The position numbers were made by a program, and so were the translations under genes. Of a DNA stretch of 64,000 nucleotides, positions 1 to 11,200 are shown piece by piece. The number at the start of each line of letters is the position of its first letter. Within the stretch, counting starts at the first letter, position 1. This DNA comes from Mnemiopsis leidyi (taxonomy: Eukaryota; Ctenophora; Tentaculata; Lobata; Bolinopsidae): assembly GCA_000226015.1 (NCBI GenBank), contig JH157278.1, positions 13,645 through 77,644 on the forward strand, written 5' to 3'. Below the pieces are notes generated by a model. That model saw nothing but the letters and a program-made list of their open reading frames with translations. It was not told the origin of the DNA and made no database searches.

Positions 1-422
1 CCGAAAACTAGTATGTATCAACAGCAGCCATTATCATCAGACAAGTTGGATAAAAATGTTTCAGTTTCAAGGACAATATTTTCAATGTAGCTTCCATGGT
101 ATTCCATCAGCAGTCTTTGCGGCAGAATTTACTTTTACAACATATCTGCTGCTCAAATTCTATGCTTCTAGCACTTGCAGATGGCAAATCGAAGAAGCCC
201 CTTTAAAATTTGAGAGATGGAAATCTAGTGTCCGCCTGAGACCTAACTAAGCGGGCGCAATTCTTGTTAAGACTTTGAAATAAAGGCGAAATTCCTACAT
301 AGTGGTGAGCTATGAAGGTTTTTAAAAAGGAATTTTTGCTTTGGAAATCCGTGAAGCAGAAGAACCGGTTTTATAATCGATATTTTCAGGACGAACAACG
401 TAGCTTCTTACTACTTTTACAG
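1..422. other. no gene recognised
   Basis: AT-rich sequence with only short open frames and no family match. It could hold upstream exons of the unidentified gene that follows, but I cannot join any to it. Confidence 0.3.
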
Positions 423-1877
423 TTTGTGCGTCGCATTTCTCTTCGGTTTCTCCCTTGAGGATATCAAGGCTAATTCAGAGGCTCACGCTAAGTGCGTTAA
501 AGTAAGTTTATTTTTCAAAAACAAACAAAATTTCATGAAGTTCAACAACATTTTCAAAATCAGCACAAATGCGCTTAGCTATCATACGAGAAACTTTGTG
601 ACTTTGTGACTGTACCTTCTCTAACACTGGCAGTAAACCCCCTACTTCAGTCAAGTCAGAACGGAAGATTGTGCGAGTTTAGTTTTCTGACTTCCTCTGT
701 CCGAGCTTTCCTGAGAAGGTTCCGTCCTATCGATCAATATCACTTTGAAGTAGACAAACAATACCTCTGGGTAAGTTACTCTCTGGATCTAGCTCTTTCA
801 CGACCGTAAAAATTTAAAAGAGTTGAAATCGCCTAGAATAACAATATAATAACCTCACAACCCCCTATTAATAAAATAACCTTAAAAGTGTATTCTCGAA
901 ACACTGCCTATCTAAAACCTGTCCTCAGATAACAATGAAGCCGTACGTGGAGCTAGCATGGTCAAACTCAGTACCACCGTGTCAAGACATTGACACGGCA
1001 CCTCCATTTGAGCTTGGTCGGGAATTCGAAGTGGAAGCCGATAAGGCTAAATATATCCCAAAAATTATGGGTGTTTGGTCGCTGGAGAACATGACTCGCA
1101 ATAAAGAAAATGTGAAAATCATCTACGAGGAAGGTCGGATTGATGTAGAACTTTTTATTTATTTGACGTCTATATGTTACAATTAAGGTTTATACTATTG
1201 AGTGTTACCACATCATACGCTTTTTCAGCTCTCAGACGATTTAATTTACGTTTGACCTGCTAAAGAAGGACAACTATCAATCTTCTCACGTGAACTTGCC
1301 TGCAGGAATAGAAGATTTCGTGACGATGCTAAGTTGGGAGTTTCCCCGGTTCAAGTTGCGGCGAGCTGTGAACTGCGCTTGTAATGAGAATTGTGACAAC
1401 CTAATTCCTGGGTGTCAACCTCATTCACCGACCCTTCAAAACATCTGCCGAGCTAAACTAATGGTTAGTATTTCTTAGTTTCTAAAATCACCGATTAACG
1501 GTCTTCATGTCATACTCTTATACCATGAGTAGTTGGAGAGCTAGATTCCAGAATGATTTCCTCTGTTATTAGGCTGAATCCCATACTTGTAAAGATCAGA
1601 CTTCACACAAGATGATATAACCTCAATACCGACTGTTTCAGAGACTGGGAGCTATAACACCACAACTTGGAATTAGCGGCTCTGTTACCGACATATACAA
1701 CTCTCTGAGGGTAATGGTTTGAAGTTTCCGTTCGATTTATTTGCGGAGAACTTTGTTCTGGCTAGATATTCATGTTTCGTTGTGACTTGTGAGAAACTAA
1801 AATATTTTTGTGTTTAAAGGGTTGGGATCAAATTTTTTCGCACAACAGATCTACCAAAATACTGGTCGCATCGGAAG
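423..1877 (+). CDS. unidentified multi-exon gene (partial model)
   Basis: A run of short open stretches bounded by acceptor and donor signals suggests a real but unrecognised gene. The clearest pieces are 634-770, 929 to about 1130, a piece ending at 1463 (cysteine-rich, with CACNENCDN and GCQPHSP), 1642-1710 and 1820-1877. The last three join cleanly in phase 0. The cysteine-rich piece has an in-frame stop at 1242, so its 5' border must lie after that point. The piece at 423-501 has a good acceptor and donor, but its phase does not fit the next exon. Neither start nor stop codon is assigned. The encoded segments are hydrophilic with several cysteines, and no domain is recognised. It could be a divergent extracellular protein, or a decaying gene given the phase problems. 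Confidence 0.35.
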
Positions 1878-1899
1878 GTAAGTTTTGGTAGGTTTCAGA

Positions 1900-2570
1900 G
1901 TAATTGAAGCTCTCTTACTTTTGGAGAGTATGTGCTTGGCAGTTGGTGAGAGTTAAGTGGTTAATGTCAGTTTAATTACTACTATTGATTGCCTATTCTC
2001 CTACTTCAAGATGGCCTACGAAATTTTATTATTTGCCATCAAGTTTACTACGTAATACTTTAATCTTCTTTTACGAGAAAAATATACTGTAAATTCTAAA
2101 TTACCTTTGGTCTTTTGAATCCTTTCAATTCAAGTCGAATTCGTTTAACAATAAATTTTTAAATGATGTTTTACCAATTTAAATTTCATTTATTTCTACC
2201 GTACCTTGTTCATGCACTCAACCCCCTGGAGCTTTAAATATATAAGCTTTAGATTCTTAATTTACCATGTCTATGATTAAGTAAACTGCCATGAAGTTAT
2301 CTTCATCAACCGATCTGCCGGTTTTTCACAACATGGACATAAGTTCTGTAAATATATATTTTTGTATCAAATGTATTTGTAAATATAATTTGTTTTCAGA
2401 TCCTCCAATTGGTCTTTGATTGGTCTTTAATTAAGTCTCCAGCGCAGGTTTTAAGTTCATTAAATACTTTAATGAAGTAAATCCCTCAATTTGCCAAGAA
2501 CTTAACGTTGCCCTAATACTTTTCTTTTATCTTGCTGATAACCTCGACTTTTAGCTATCCTTTCTAACCA
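1900..2570. other. no gene recognised; THOC3 upstream region
   Basis: AT-rich spacer with no supported ORF. It ends in a polypyrimidine-rich acceptor-like sequence (tttctaaccag) about 15 bases before the THOC3 ATG. Confidence 0.3.
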
Positions 2571-2586
2571 GTATCTGAACTATAGC

Positions 2587-4179
2587 ATGGTTGCAGTTGG
2601 CAAAGACAACGCCAGCTACATTGACAAGGTAAAGAAGGAACTAGGACGCTCCAGGACAAAGGAGTTCTCCGCTCACAACTCTAAAGCTCACTGCGTGGCT
2701 TGGAACTGTACTGGAAAATATATAGCTTCAGGTTTGATAATTTTTATTATCAATTTATTTTTATGATTTTTTTATTTTCATTTGTGTTTCAATCTTCACT
2801 TGGTGCAGTGTATCTCATGTCCCCACCACAAAAGTTTCTTTGATATGTCAGTATAGATACTAGATCCCCAAATCCTACCCCGCCAGGATCCTTGGATAAG
2901 ACCGCGATTGTACAGAGTTTTAAAGATGAGCGTCTAAGTCGTGAGTTTAGTCTCAAGGGACACGAGGATGCGGTAGATCAGATCGCCTGGCACCCATCCG
3001 ACCCCAACATGCTGAGTACGGTCTCAACCGACAAAACCCTCCGACTCTGGGACATCCGCACCCCTCAGGTTGGGGAGTTGTACGTTTGCTGGAGATTTAG
3101 CTTGCTTTGTGATCCAAATCTGTGTTTGGGTTACTTAATACTGCACAGGGGTGCTACAGAGGAGTTTGAATCAATAGTGAAATGATTGGTTACGTTGTGT
3201 CACAATTTGACCGGCCATTCTTGCCTGTTTGATTTTACCACCGTCAATATCATCCATGTTGTTTGTTTCAGAAAACAGTCGCTTGTATCACAACAAAAGG
3301 AGAAGTGATTAACATGACATGGAAGAGTGATGGCAGTACGATAGCTCTGGGAAATAAAGACGACCTCGTCTGTTTTGTCGACTATAAGACTCACAAGATT
3401 ATTTCTGACAAACAGTTTGATTTCGAGGTTAATGAGATCGGTTGGAATAATACTGACCAGCACTTTTACCTCACCTCAGGTGAGTTGAATATTTCTATTA
3501 ATGTTATTTGTTTTGTCGCTGTCCGTCCGACGTCTTACAGTCATTCGGTTTACAATAATTAGTATGATAGTATGATTTATGCTTTAGTATGATAGTGCAT
3601 TAATTGAAGCTTTGTGAATCGAAATCATAATTATATGCCTTGCAACATGATCGAGCGCTAGTGTAGCATGTAGCTCTACAGTCTGTCCTGATAATGTCAA
3701 TCCAAACTCGAGAACATCCCCCAGGTAACGGATCTATCCACATAACCGAGTACCCCTCTCTGGAACCCCTACTCCAGATTCCAGCCCACACCGCCCACTG
3801 CATCTGTCTCAAGTTTTCCCCGGACAAGGAACACTTCGCGACGGGGGGCGCAGACGCACTTATCAACATCTGGGACGCGTCGGAGTTGTCCTACCTGACG
3901 TCTTACTCGCGACTGGAGTGGCCGGTCAGGACGTTATCTTTTAACCACGACGGCAGGTTGCTAGCTGCCGGTTCAGAGGACCTGGTTATTGACATAGCAT
4001 TTGTTGAGACTGGCGAGAAGGTGGCGACCGTGTCGTGTAACGCATTCCCGTTTTGCGTGGCGTGGCACCCCTCACAAAACCTGCTCGCGTATGTTACGGA
4101 CGATAAATCTAAACACAACGAAAAGCATTCCAGAGACAGTGATAAGACAACTGGGTGTGTGAAATTGTTTGGGTTGTAG
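2587..4179 (+). CDS. THOC3: THO complex subunit 3 (WD40), THOC3/TEX1-like
   Basis: Exons 2587-2731, 2887-3068, 3272-3479 and 3725-4179 join in phase to 329 residues, close to the roughly 350 of vertebrate THOC3. The protein is a WD40 propeller: repeats are visible at HCVAWNCTGKYIASGS, IAWHPSDPNMLSTVSTDK...LRLWDIR, CICLKFSPDKEHFATGGADALINIWD and RTLSFNHDGRLLAAGSEDLVIDIAFVETG, ending in the family tail VKLFGL. THOC3 belongs to the THO/TREX complex, which couples transcription and splicing to mRNA export in the nucleus. The ATG at 2587 is chosen because MVAVGKD leads directly into the conserved TKEFSAHNSKAHCVAWN stretch; a good splice acceptor lies about 15 bases upstream. Introns are 150-250 bases with GT-AG ends. 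Identification is by remembered similarity, and it is strong. Confidence 0.93.
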
Positions 4180-4619
4180 CTGTTGTAACTTTTATATTGA
4201 TATTTATTTACTAGATTATCTCTTTTGCACTGATTTTTCCGCGCAGACTTTTTAATTTTAAATTTATTTACTCATATCTAAATGTTGCAATCGTTTAAAT
4301 ATCGAACTTATTGTTGATATTTTTATCGAACATATTATTGATATCATTATCGGAGTCTCGAGGCACATTGACTTACCTAATGCGCTTTATAGACAACCTT
4401 CGTGGTATTCTTCCTAACCATATTCAAATTTGGTCGGTTCCAATGTTGAACATCTCCAATTGGTTATACAACCAAACATATACGGCATTCTTTTAAACTT
4501 TCTTAGTAGTTCCCCTCAAAAGTTTCTTCACACGTAATCAAATTCTTTTATAATTTTTGCTTGCGGTATAACCAAACTGTTTCTCCCAAACTAATTCCAC
4601 TTCTTCACTCTTAGCAGGA
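4180..4619. other. intergenic spacer
   Basis: AT-rich, no supported gene. It contains the THOC3 3' end and, at 4592-4617, a strong polypyrimidine tract and acceptor ending 2 bases before the MPDU1 ATG. Confidence 0.35.
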
Positions 4620-5663
4620 ATGTATCTGGAAATTATCCAGGCGATCACGCCGCTCCTGCTCATCTTCATGACGGAGGAATGTGTCGACATTATCTTCGTC
4701 AAGTTCGACATTCTTCACGCTGAGTGTCTGAAACTCCTCATCAGCAAGGGTCTGGGGTACGCCATCGTGGCTGGGTCCATGTTTGTGAAGCTGCCTCAGA
4801 TCCTGAAGATTCACGGAAGTGGCTCTATTGCGGGTTTATCTCTGGCGACGTTTGCACTTGAAACTTTCTGTGTTATCGTAAGTACAGTCATATGAAGTTA
4901 TCTGTCACATAAACAATTTAATTGAACTTTCCCTGTCATATTTGTGAACCGTTTTTTCGCAATTGTTTCAATACAGAATTAATGAATCAAATAAACAATT
5001 AGTATCAGGTAAGCCTGTACTCGTATAACTAAATTCTCCACGCTATAACCCGCAACTCTCTCCCAGATGAACGTGTCGTACAACTACGCGCAGGCGCTGC
5101 CCTTCAGCACGTGGGGCGAGAGTTTCTTCATCCTGTTGCAGCTGATAGTCCTGTTGTCCCAGTATTTCCACTACACTTCCAGTAAACTCCTCCTCCTCAC
5201 CACCCCTGTCCTGGTCCCTGCACTCACCTGGACTCTCACCACTCTTCCTCACCAATACCTAGCTCTCGGACTCACCGCTTCCATACCTCTGATGGCTCTT
5301 AGCAAGGTTATTAATTTTATTTCTGCAAATGAAACTTTGTTCTTTCTTATCTAAATATCATATTATAACAGCAACAGTTCAGTTTTTAATGTTTGTGTAC
5401 CAGAGACCAAAAAGTCAGTTAAAACATTTCAGATCCTCCAAATCTGGTCAAACTTCCAGAACGGCCACACCGGACAACTCTCCTTCATCACCAACCTGAT
5501 GAACTTCCTGGGAACCCTAGCTCGTCTCTTCACTGTGATCCAGGAGGTAGACGACTCTCTCATCCTCTTTAACATCTTCACCGTCTTCATCCTCAACACT
5601 GTTATCGTCCTCCAGTTCCTCGTCTACTGGAATGTCCAGCCTCCCAAAGAGAAGAGTAATTAG
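4620..5663 (+). CDS. MPDU1: mannose-P-dolichol utilization defect 1 protein (PQ-loop)
   Basis: Exons 4620-4877, 5067-5306 and 5433-5663 give 242 residues, against 247 in human MPDU1. Family landmarks are ECVD.IFVKFDILH near the N terminus, the first PQ loop GYAIVAGSMFVKLPQILKI, the GLSLATFALE motif, YAQALPFSTWGE, and NGHTGQLSFIT followed by a hydrophobic segment ending near FLVYWNVQPPKEK. About seven membrane segments are expected, in the endoplasmic reticulum. MPDU1 is required for use of dolichol-phosphate mannose and glucose in N-glycan, O-mannose and GPI assembly. All exon joins are phase 0. The gene lies head-to-tail behind THOC3, about 440 bases away. The start is supported by conserved length and by an acceptor 2 bases upstream, implying a 5' UTR intron or trans-spliced leader. 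Confidence 0.94.
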
Positions 5664-6228
5664 GTAGTTACCTCTGCTGGTTGGGTGGGTATACATCAAC
5701 TTAGGTAAGATTTTGTATGAGATGGTAGTGTGTATTTTCATCTTATTTATGACTTTTATCATTCGTAGTTTTGTGGGACGTCAGGATTGATTTGTTAGGT
5801 GGTGCTTATAGCTGAATTAGGTGAATATCTTATTTACATTATAGACACATTGCTTTCTTTGCTCTCTATTTGCTTGTTTTGATTTATTTTTGTTGTGTTT
5901 GGGCCAGTTTTGTTTATTCATATTTACTATGTAGATTGAGTTGATGAAATGTTAGTTTTCCTTTTAAAGGTTGATTTTCTAAGATGGTAATATATAACTG
6001 TTTTGATAAATATCTATATTCTCTGTAAAATACAAACATGTTAGTCGCTCACCAGATAAAACTTCAATTTCAAAGATAAAAGAAGTGAAAGTATTCGCCT
6101 TTCAAACTGACAAAACAGACATAAACTTAGTAAGATGATGATTCATGAAACTATTACAAGATTCACTACAATTAAAACCTACCATAATTGTCCCTGATAG
6201 TATAACTTCTCTGTAGGTCCCTGCAATA
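5664..6228. other. intergenic spacer
   Basis: AT-rich, no supported gene. A pyrimidine-rich acceptor (cttctctgtag) lies about 12 bases before the next ATG. Confidence 0.3.
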
Positions 6229-7692
6229 ATGATGTGTCGGGTTGACGAGGAAGAAGGGGACACAGCGGTCTCTGATAACTTCACCACCCTTGAGGAGAAA
6301 CCGTCGTCTTCACAGGGAGTGATGGAGGAAGTAACCGTCCGTACAAACAACAACTCCTTGCCTGCCGAGCAGGGGGTTATGGAAGAACATTATGAAAAGC
6401 TGGACTTTGAAACTTTCTTCCTGGATAGTCCGGATGTAAAGCAAGATTTGCTGGGGAAGGAGGACGCCGGGTACTCAGTGAGTAGCAGCTCTCTGGAAAA
6501 CAATGAGTTTTCTACCTTCCAGGAGCTGCTCAATGATGCTATGTCAGGCGGGAGTGTAGACGAGAACTCCAGGGAACAAAACATGGCGAACAACTTGCTG
6601 GAAACTCACATGACCACCGAACCGCTACCCAGCCCTGTAGTCCCACTTATCTACTGCTGTGAGATCTGCTCCAAAACCTTTACTCAACTCTGGATCCTCA
6701 ACAGGCATTACAACACGTCACACGGCTTCACCGGGGACACAGCTAAAGAGTGTAAGGATTGCGGCAAGAAGGTGGACCCGCGAACTAAACACGACTGTCT
6801 GATAAAGTGTTCCCACTGTGTGCTGAAGTTCCCCTCTAAATCCCACCTCCGTGATCACGTCCTGGTGAGACACACACAGACGAACAAGAACTGTAAGATC
6901 TGCGGGGAGGAGTTCTCGTCCCAACAGCTCCTCACGCGACACATGATCGAGTGCAGGGTGCGTCAGGGTCCTCAGCTGGATAACAAGTCTCCCTTAGCCT
7001 GCCCTAAATGCAAGAAAGTTCTCCGGTCGTTCCAACAGCTTAAGAAACACGAGCTTAACTTTAACTCCTTATCCCATACTTGTCCAGTTTGCAAGAAGGC
7101 GTTCTGTCGACTCTACGAAATGTTTGCTCACATCTGGAACGATCATCACAAGAATAACCGCGCGGCTCAGTATACGTGCCCGGTGTGCGCGGAAGTGTTC
7201 GAGGGATTCCGGGGTTATACCTACCACATCTACGATGTACATGAGGGTCACACAGAAGACACCTCCTGGAAGGAGGGAGCCAGGTTCCGAGAGAGGAGAT
7301 ACATGTATTCCAATGAGAAATATCGAGCAAAGAAAAACGGTTTGGAGAAGGAGCAGTTGAGTTGGGATTTCGAGGGAGAGTACAACCTCCGTCCGGACGA
7401 GACTGTAGAGTTGGAAGACTTTGCCCGGTCCTCGACTAGGATTGAGATGCTCAGTCAGTCCGGGGTTCCTTCCATGCTTGTCAAACGGAGAAAGGTCGAG
7501 TTTTTGTCGCTGCCTGAGAAGCCAGCTAGAAAGAAGGGCAAAAGAAAACCTGCATCTGCGAAGGCTGACACTGAAAAGGGATCTGATGCTGAGACTGACG
7601 TTAAAAACACTAAAGCTGGTTATAGGGCAAAAGTTTTGAAAACTTCCAAGGCCAGTAAAGCTAAGAAAGGAAACAAGGTGTTGAATAAGTAA
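6229..7692 (+). CDS. C2H2 zinc-finger protein, seven fingers
   Basis: Single long exon, 487 residues. The N-terminal 140 residues are acidic and low in structure. From about residue 140 there are seven Cys-His modules: YCCEICSKTFTQL...H...H, a short CKDCGKK finger, CSHCVLKFPSKSHLRDHV, CKICGEEFSSQQLLTRHM...C (a C2HC variant), CPKCKKVLRSFQQLKKH, CPVCKKAFCRLYEMFAH and CPVCAEVFEGFRGYTYH. The last 100 residues are lysine-rich (KKGKRKPASAKAD and similar) and look like a nuclear localisation and DNA-contact tail. It is likely a sequence-specific nuclear DNA-binding protein; no orthologue is named because the finger array is generic. Two adjacent ATGs begin the frame at 6229 and either could be used. 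Confidence 0.85.
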   Translation: MMCRVDEEEGDTAVSDNFTTLEEKPSSSQGVMEEVTVRTNNNSLPAEQGVMEEHYEKLDFETFFLDSPDVKQDLLGKEDAGYSVSSSSLENNEFSTFQELLNDAMSGGSVDENSREQNMANNLLETHMTTEPLPSPVVPLIYCCEICSKTFTQLWILNRHYNTSHGFTGDTAKECKDCGKKVDPRTKHDCLIKCSHCVLKFPSKSHLRDHVLVRHTQTNKNCKICGEEFSSQQLLTRHMIECRVRQGPQLDNKSPLACPKCKKVLRSFQQLKKHELNFNSLSHTCPVCKKAFCRLYEMFAHIWNDHHKNNRAAQYTCPVCAEVFEGFRGYTYHIYDVHEGHTEDTSWKEGARFRERRYMYSNEKYRAKKNGLEKEQLSWDFEGEYNLRPDETVELEDFARSSTRIEMLSQSGVPSMLVKRRKVEFLSLPEKPARKKGKRKPASAKADTEKGSDAETDVKNTKAGYRAKVLKTSKASKAKKGNKVLNK

Positions 7693-8212
7693 ATTTGAAA
7701 TCTTTTTGAGTGCTATATGATATTTAATATTTTCTGTGCTCTGTAGCCGTATTTATTTTTGGATTGGCTGTTTGTGTAAGTAATAGTTGACAGATCAAAA
7801 TCAAATCGTAATTTTCAAAATTTTTAGATTTTTACCTCTGATTTGAATGCAAATTTGATTTCTTTGATGTGAGATTGATTTGAATAATAGGGACCGCATT
7901 TTTATCTCTCCTTTCTACGATACAAAACGCGAAGGTTATTAAGTTATTCTATTTTCTGAAGATACAAAAAAAATTTTACCTTACTTTTTACTTTATGTGT
8001 AGTTCATCGAAGCTATCAAATAATTTATCTATCATTTATTTTATCATTTGAGTAGTTTTACTTTTAAGTCTACAAGACATATATTGAAATGTTTTATTAA
8101 ACTCACTTGTCCCGAATAATGTTTCAACCTCGATATAAAAGAATAAGATATACCCTACTTTTCTCATGATAACATAAAGCTAATCCAAAACTTGCAAGAA
8201 TCTAGCAATAAG
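7693..8212. other. intergenic spacer
   Basis: AT-rich, no supported gene. It holds the 3' end of the zinc-finger gene and the upstream region of PSMD4. Confidence 0.3.
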
Positions 8213-11200
8213 ATGGTTCTGGAAAGCACAGTGATATGTGTGGACAACAGTGAGTACATGAGAAACGGAGACTTTGTCCCCACTAGACTTCTCGCTCAAC
8301 AAGTAAGTTTCGGTTTCGTCATTTTGGAAAGTAAGAGGGGCTGGTTATCTAATCATTTGGTTTACGGTACAGGCAGTCGAATGTCGATTTTGCCAAGAAG
8401 CTTCATCTATGGGGTCAAACTCTTACAAAATAACAAAGTTGAAGTATGTATGGAATGAACATACTGGAACCCTAATTCCGAACCTAATTTACTATTGTAA
8501 GAGTATTTTCATTCTTTCAGGATGCAGTTAACATGGTTTGTAACTCCAAGACTCGAGCAAACCCCGAAAATACAGTCGCTCTTCTTACTCTAGGATCGCT
8601 CAAAGTTCTATCTACCCTCACTAATGAAGTCGGCAAGGTAAACTTAATTTCATGGATGCCTTTTTAACGGTTTGTCATGAACTCAGTTTATGAAATCATT
8701 CTTTAGTTGAATAAAAGTTAAATCAAAGATTCCAGAGTTTCGCTCCCCAGGTTTTGTCCTCCATGCACCAGATCGAACCAGAAGGCGAAGTAAACTTTTT
8801 GACCGGCATCAAAATAGCTCAACTCGCCCTTAAACACAGGTCAGTAGTTCAGTACACCTGTTTTCTTTACTTTGGTAGTATTAGACTTAACAAATCATAG
8901 CAATGCGTGACAGAATCAAGTTATGATAGACAAAAAAATCGAATTTTATTACACATTCCATAATCCATTTTAAAATTATTTGTAAAAATTTACAGATCCA
9001 TTTTTTGAACTTGTGTTATTACATTTTACATGAGATCACACGAACTTATTCCACAGACCGCAAATAGCGGTGCCCTTTCCACAAGATTGTTATAAACATT
9101 ATGAAATAAACGTAATTAACATTCCATGAAGAAAGAACACACCATATTTTTGATCTTCTCAGAAAGTCCACTCTCCTTTGTACTTGGTTTGTAAGTCGCG
9201 AAGAAGGTTCTAATCTGTAACGGCTGCAGTGTGATAACATTGCCCTCGTCATACTGCGTGTACTGGTCCATGTCATCCACCACATTCTCAATCGGCCTGT
9301 CTCCGGCCAGACCCTTCTCTTCGAACTCCACCAGTGTTTTCCCCCTGAATATCCTCCCCAGGTCCACGGTTATGGGTTCTCCCCCCTCCATCTTGGGGGT
9401 GATGTTCTCCAGTCTGAGTAGATAAGTGAACACATCTCCAGAGTAGTCCACGTTGATAATAGTCGCTATGTTGATGTACTTGTTGTTAACCGCCGTGTCG
9501 CTGTAAGTCTGACTGGGCTGTCGGGGCAGCTCCTCCAGCGCTAGTGCTATAGTCGGCTTGTAGAAAAGTTCCTGTCCCAGCACCCTGTTTTCTGCCATCG
9601 AGTCAAACCGGGAGAAGTACAGCCAGTGTTTTCCCTTCACGACCAGATCGTCCTCCAGCGGCTCTTCCACCCCGCGGTTATCATCTGTCAGAGTCCGGCG
9701 GTGCACCATCAGTTCCATCTGTCCTTCCGCCAGAGACGTCCCGCCCTGAGCTCTGTCCGTCAGGACGGTTAACTGCATCCCCGAGTTCTCGTCCAGGAGA
9801 ACCATCCTGGTGGTTACAGGGTAGTAGTTCCCTGCAACTCCCTCCTCCTCCTGCCCCCTCAGTCTCCGCTGTATCATCTCTCTCCCGTTACTGTCCGTGT
9901 AGAACTTCTCCTCTGTAGCGAGACTGGTCTCGTACCTCAAGATAACCTCCCGACCTCGGTCCGCCGGTAGAGGTCCCACCACCCACTCTACCTCGATGTA
10001 GGACTTGTCTGTGTACACTCTCGTTACTAGACTGATCCAATCTCCAAACGACTGCCATATCTCTGTAAATTCGTTATTTGAAATGTGCTTTGTCAGAACT
10101 GGGTGTCCTATTTCTGCTGCTGTGTTTTCAGCAGGTCTGAATATGTGAGCTCCTGATGCTTGCTTACTGGCACTGTCTCCAGTATTGGAGTGGTATTCTA
10201 GGAATTTAGCGGTAATCGACTCCGAGTTTCCAGTAATCTTGTTCGTTACGGTCTTCAAAGACCCGGTTAACCCATCAAACACTGCGGTATAGAATTGAGA
10301 TGCGACCGATATGTCAGAGGCAGTATTCCTAGTAATCGGAGCAAGAAATTGGGAGTGTCTTGGATGTTGAGCATGTTGTAGACGGTAAGAAGAGTATCCC
10401 AGAGCGGGAAGACTAGCTCTAAACACCCCCTCCAGCGGTAGATGGTCAGAGTTCTCCCTGTTTAGGGCAGGGTTCACTTCAAGGAACGACAGAGGTACGG
10501 GCTGGTTGGTAGCCAGGTCGATTAGCTCGTAGTGGCTGCTCAGTAGAGGTATCCTGACGTACTCGGACCTACTGACGGAGCGAGCGTTGTACACCACTAC
10601 AGTCAAACTCTTGTTCTCAGCTCGGCTAGTGATCTCACAGTAGCTCTCGTTAGCCAGTCTACACGACTCCAGACTGCCTGACTTCAACCCAGACAGCTTC
10701 TCCAGTCCTCTGTTGATAACACCCTCACAGAAAGTCTGGCCCTCTGCCAATCTCCTGAAATAATCATCAGCCACGTGCTTCTTACTGGTCCCAGTTATAG
10801 CATCGTGATGTTGTGCGACACTCATAGCCAGCCAGAGTTTGTCCGCATCGCAGTAGGGGCTGCCCACCAGGACCTCCAACTGTCTGCAGGTCTGTAACAC
10901 ATTGTTACAGTCCCGCACGTAACCCTTCAGTGAGGGTCGGGAAGTGAAGTACCCGCTCCAGTAGGAATGTGAGTCGTCTGCGTAGGGGAAGAAATCCTCC
11001 TTTCTCTCTGAAAGGGAGTCCCCGATAGAACTCGTTACTTCGTCCATGTACCGGGAAGGTGTAGAGTAAACCATCTCAAAACCGTACTCCGTGGAGTTCT
11101 GGTTGACGTACTTCATCAGTAGGTCCAGATTCGTGAAGTACTGGCGAGCGTTCTGGAAGGAGAAGTCTCCACCCATGGTTAGCATGATGTTTCCACTGCG

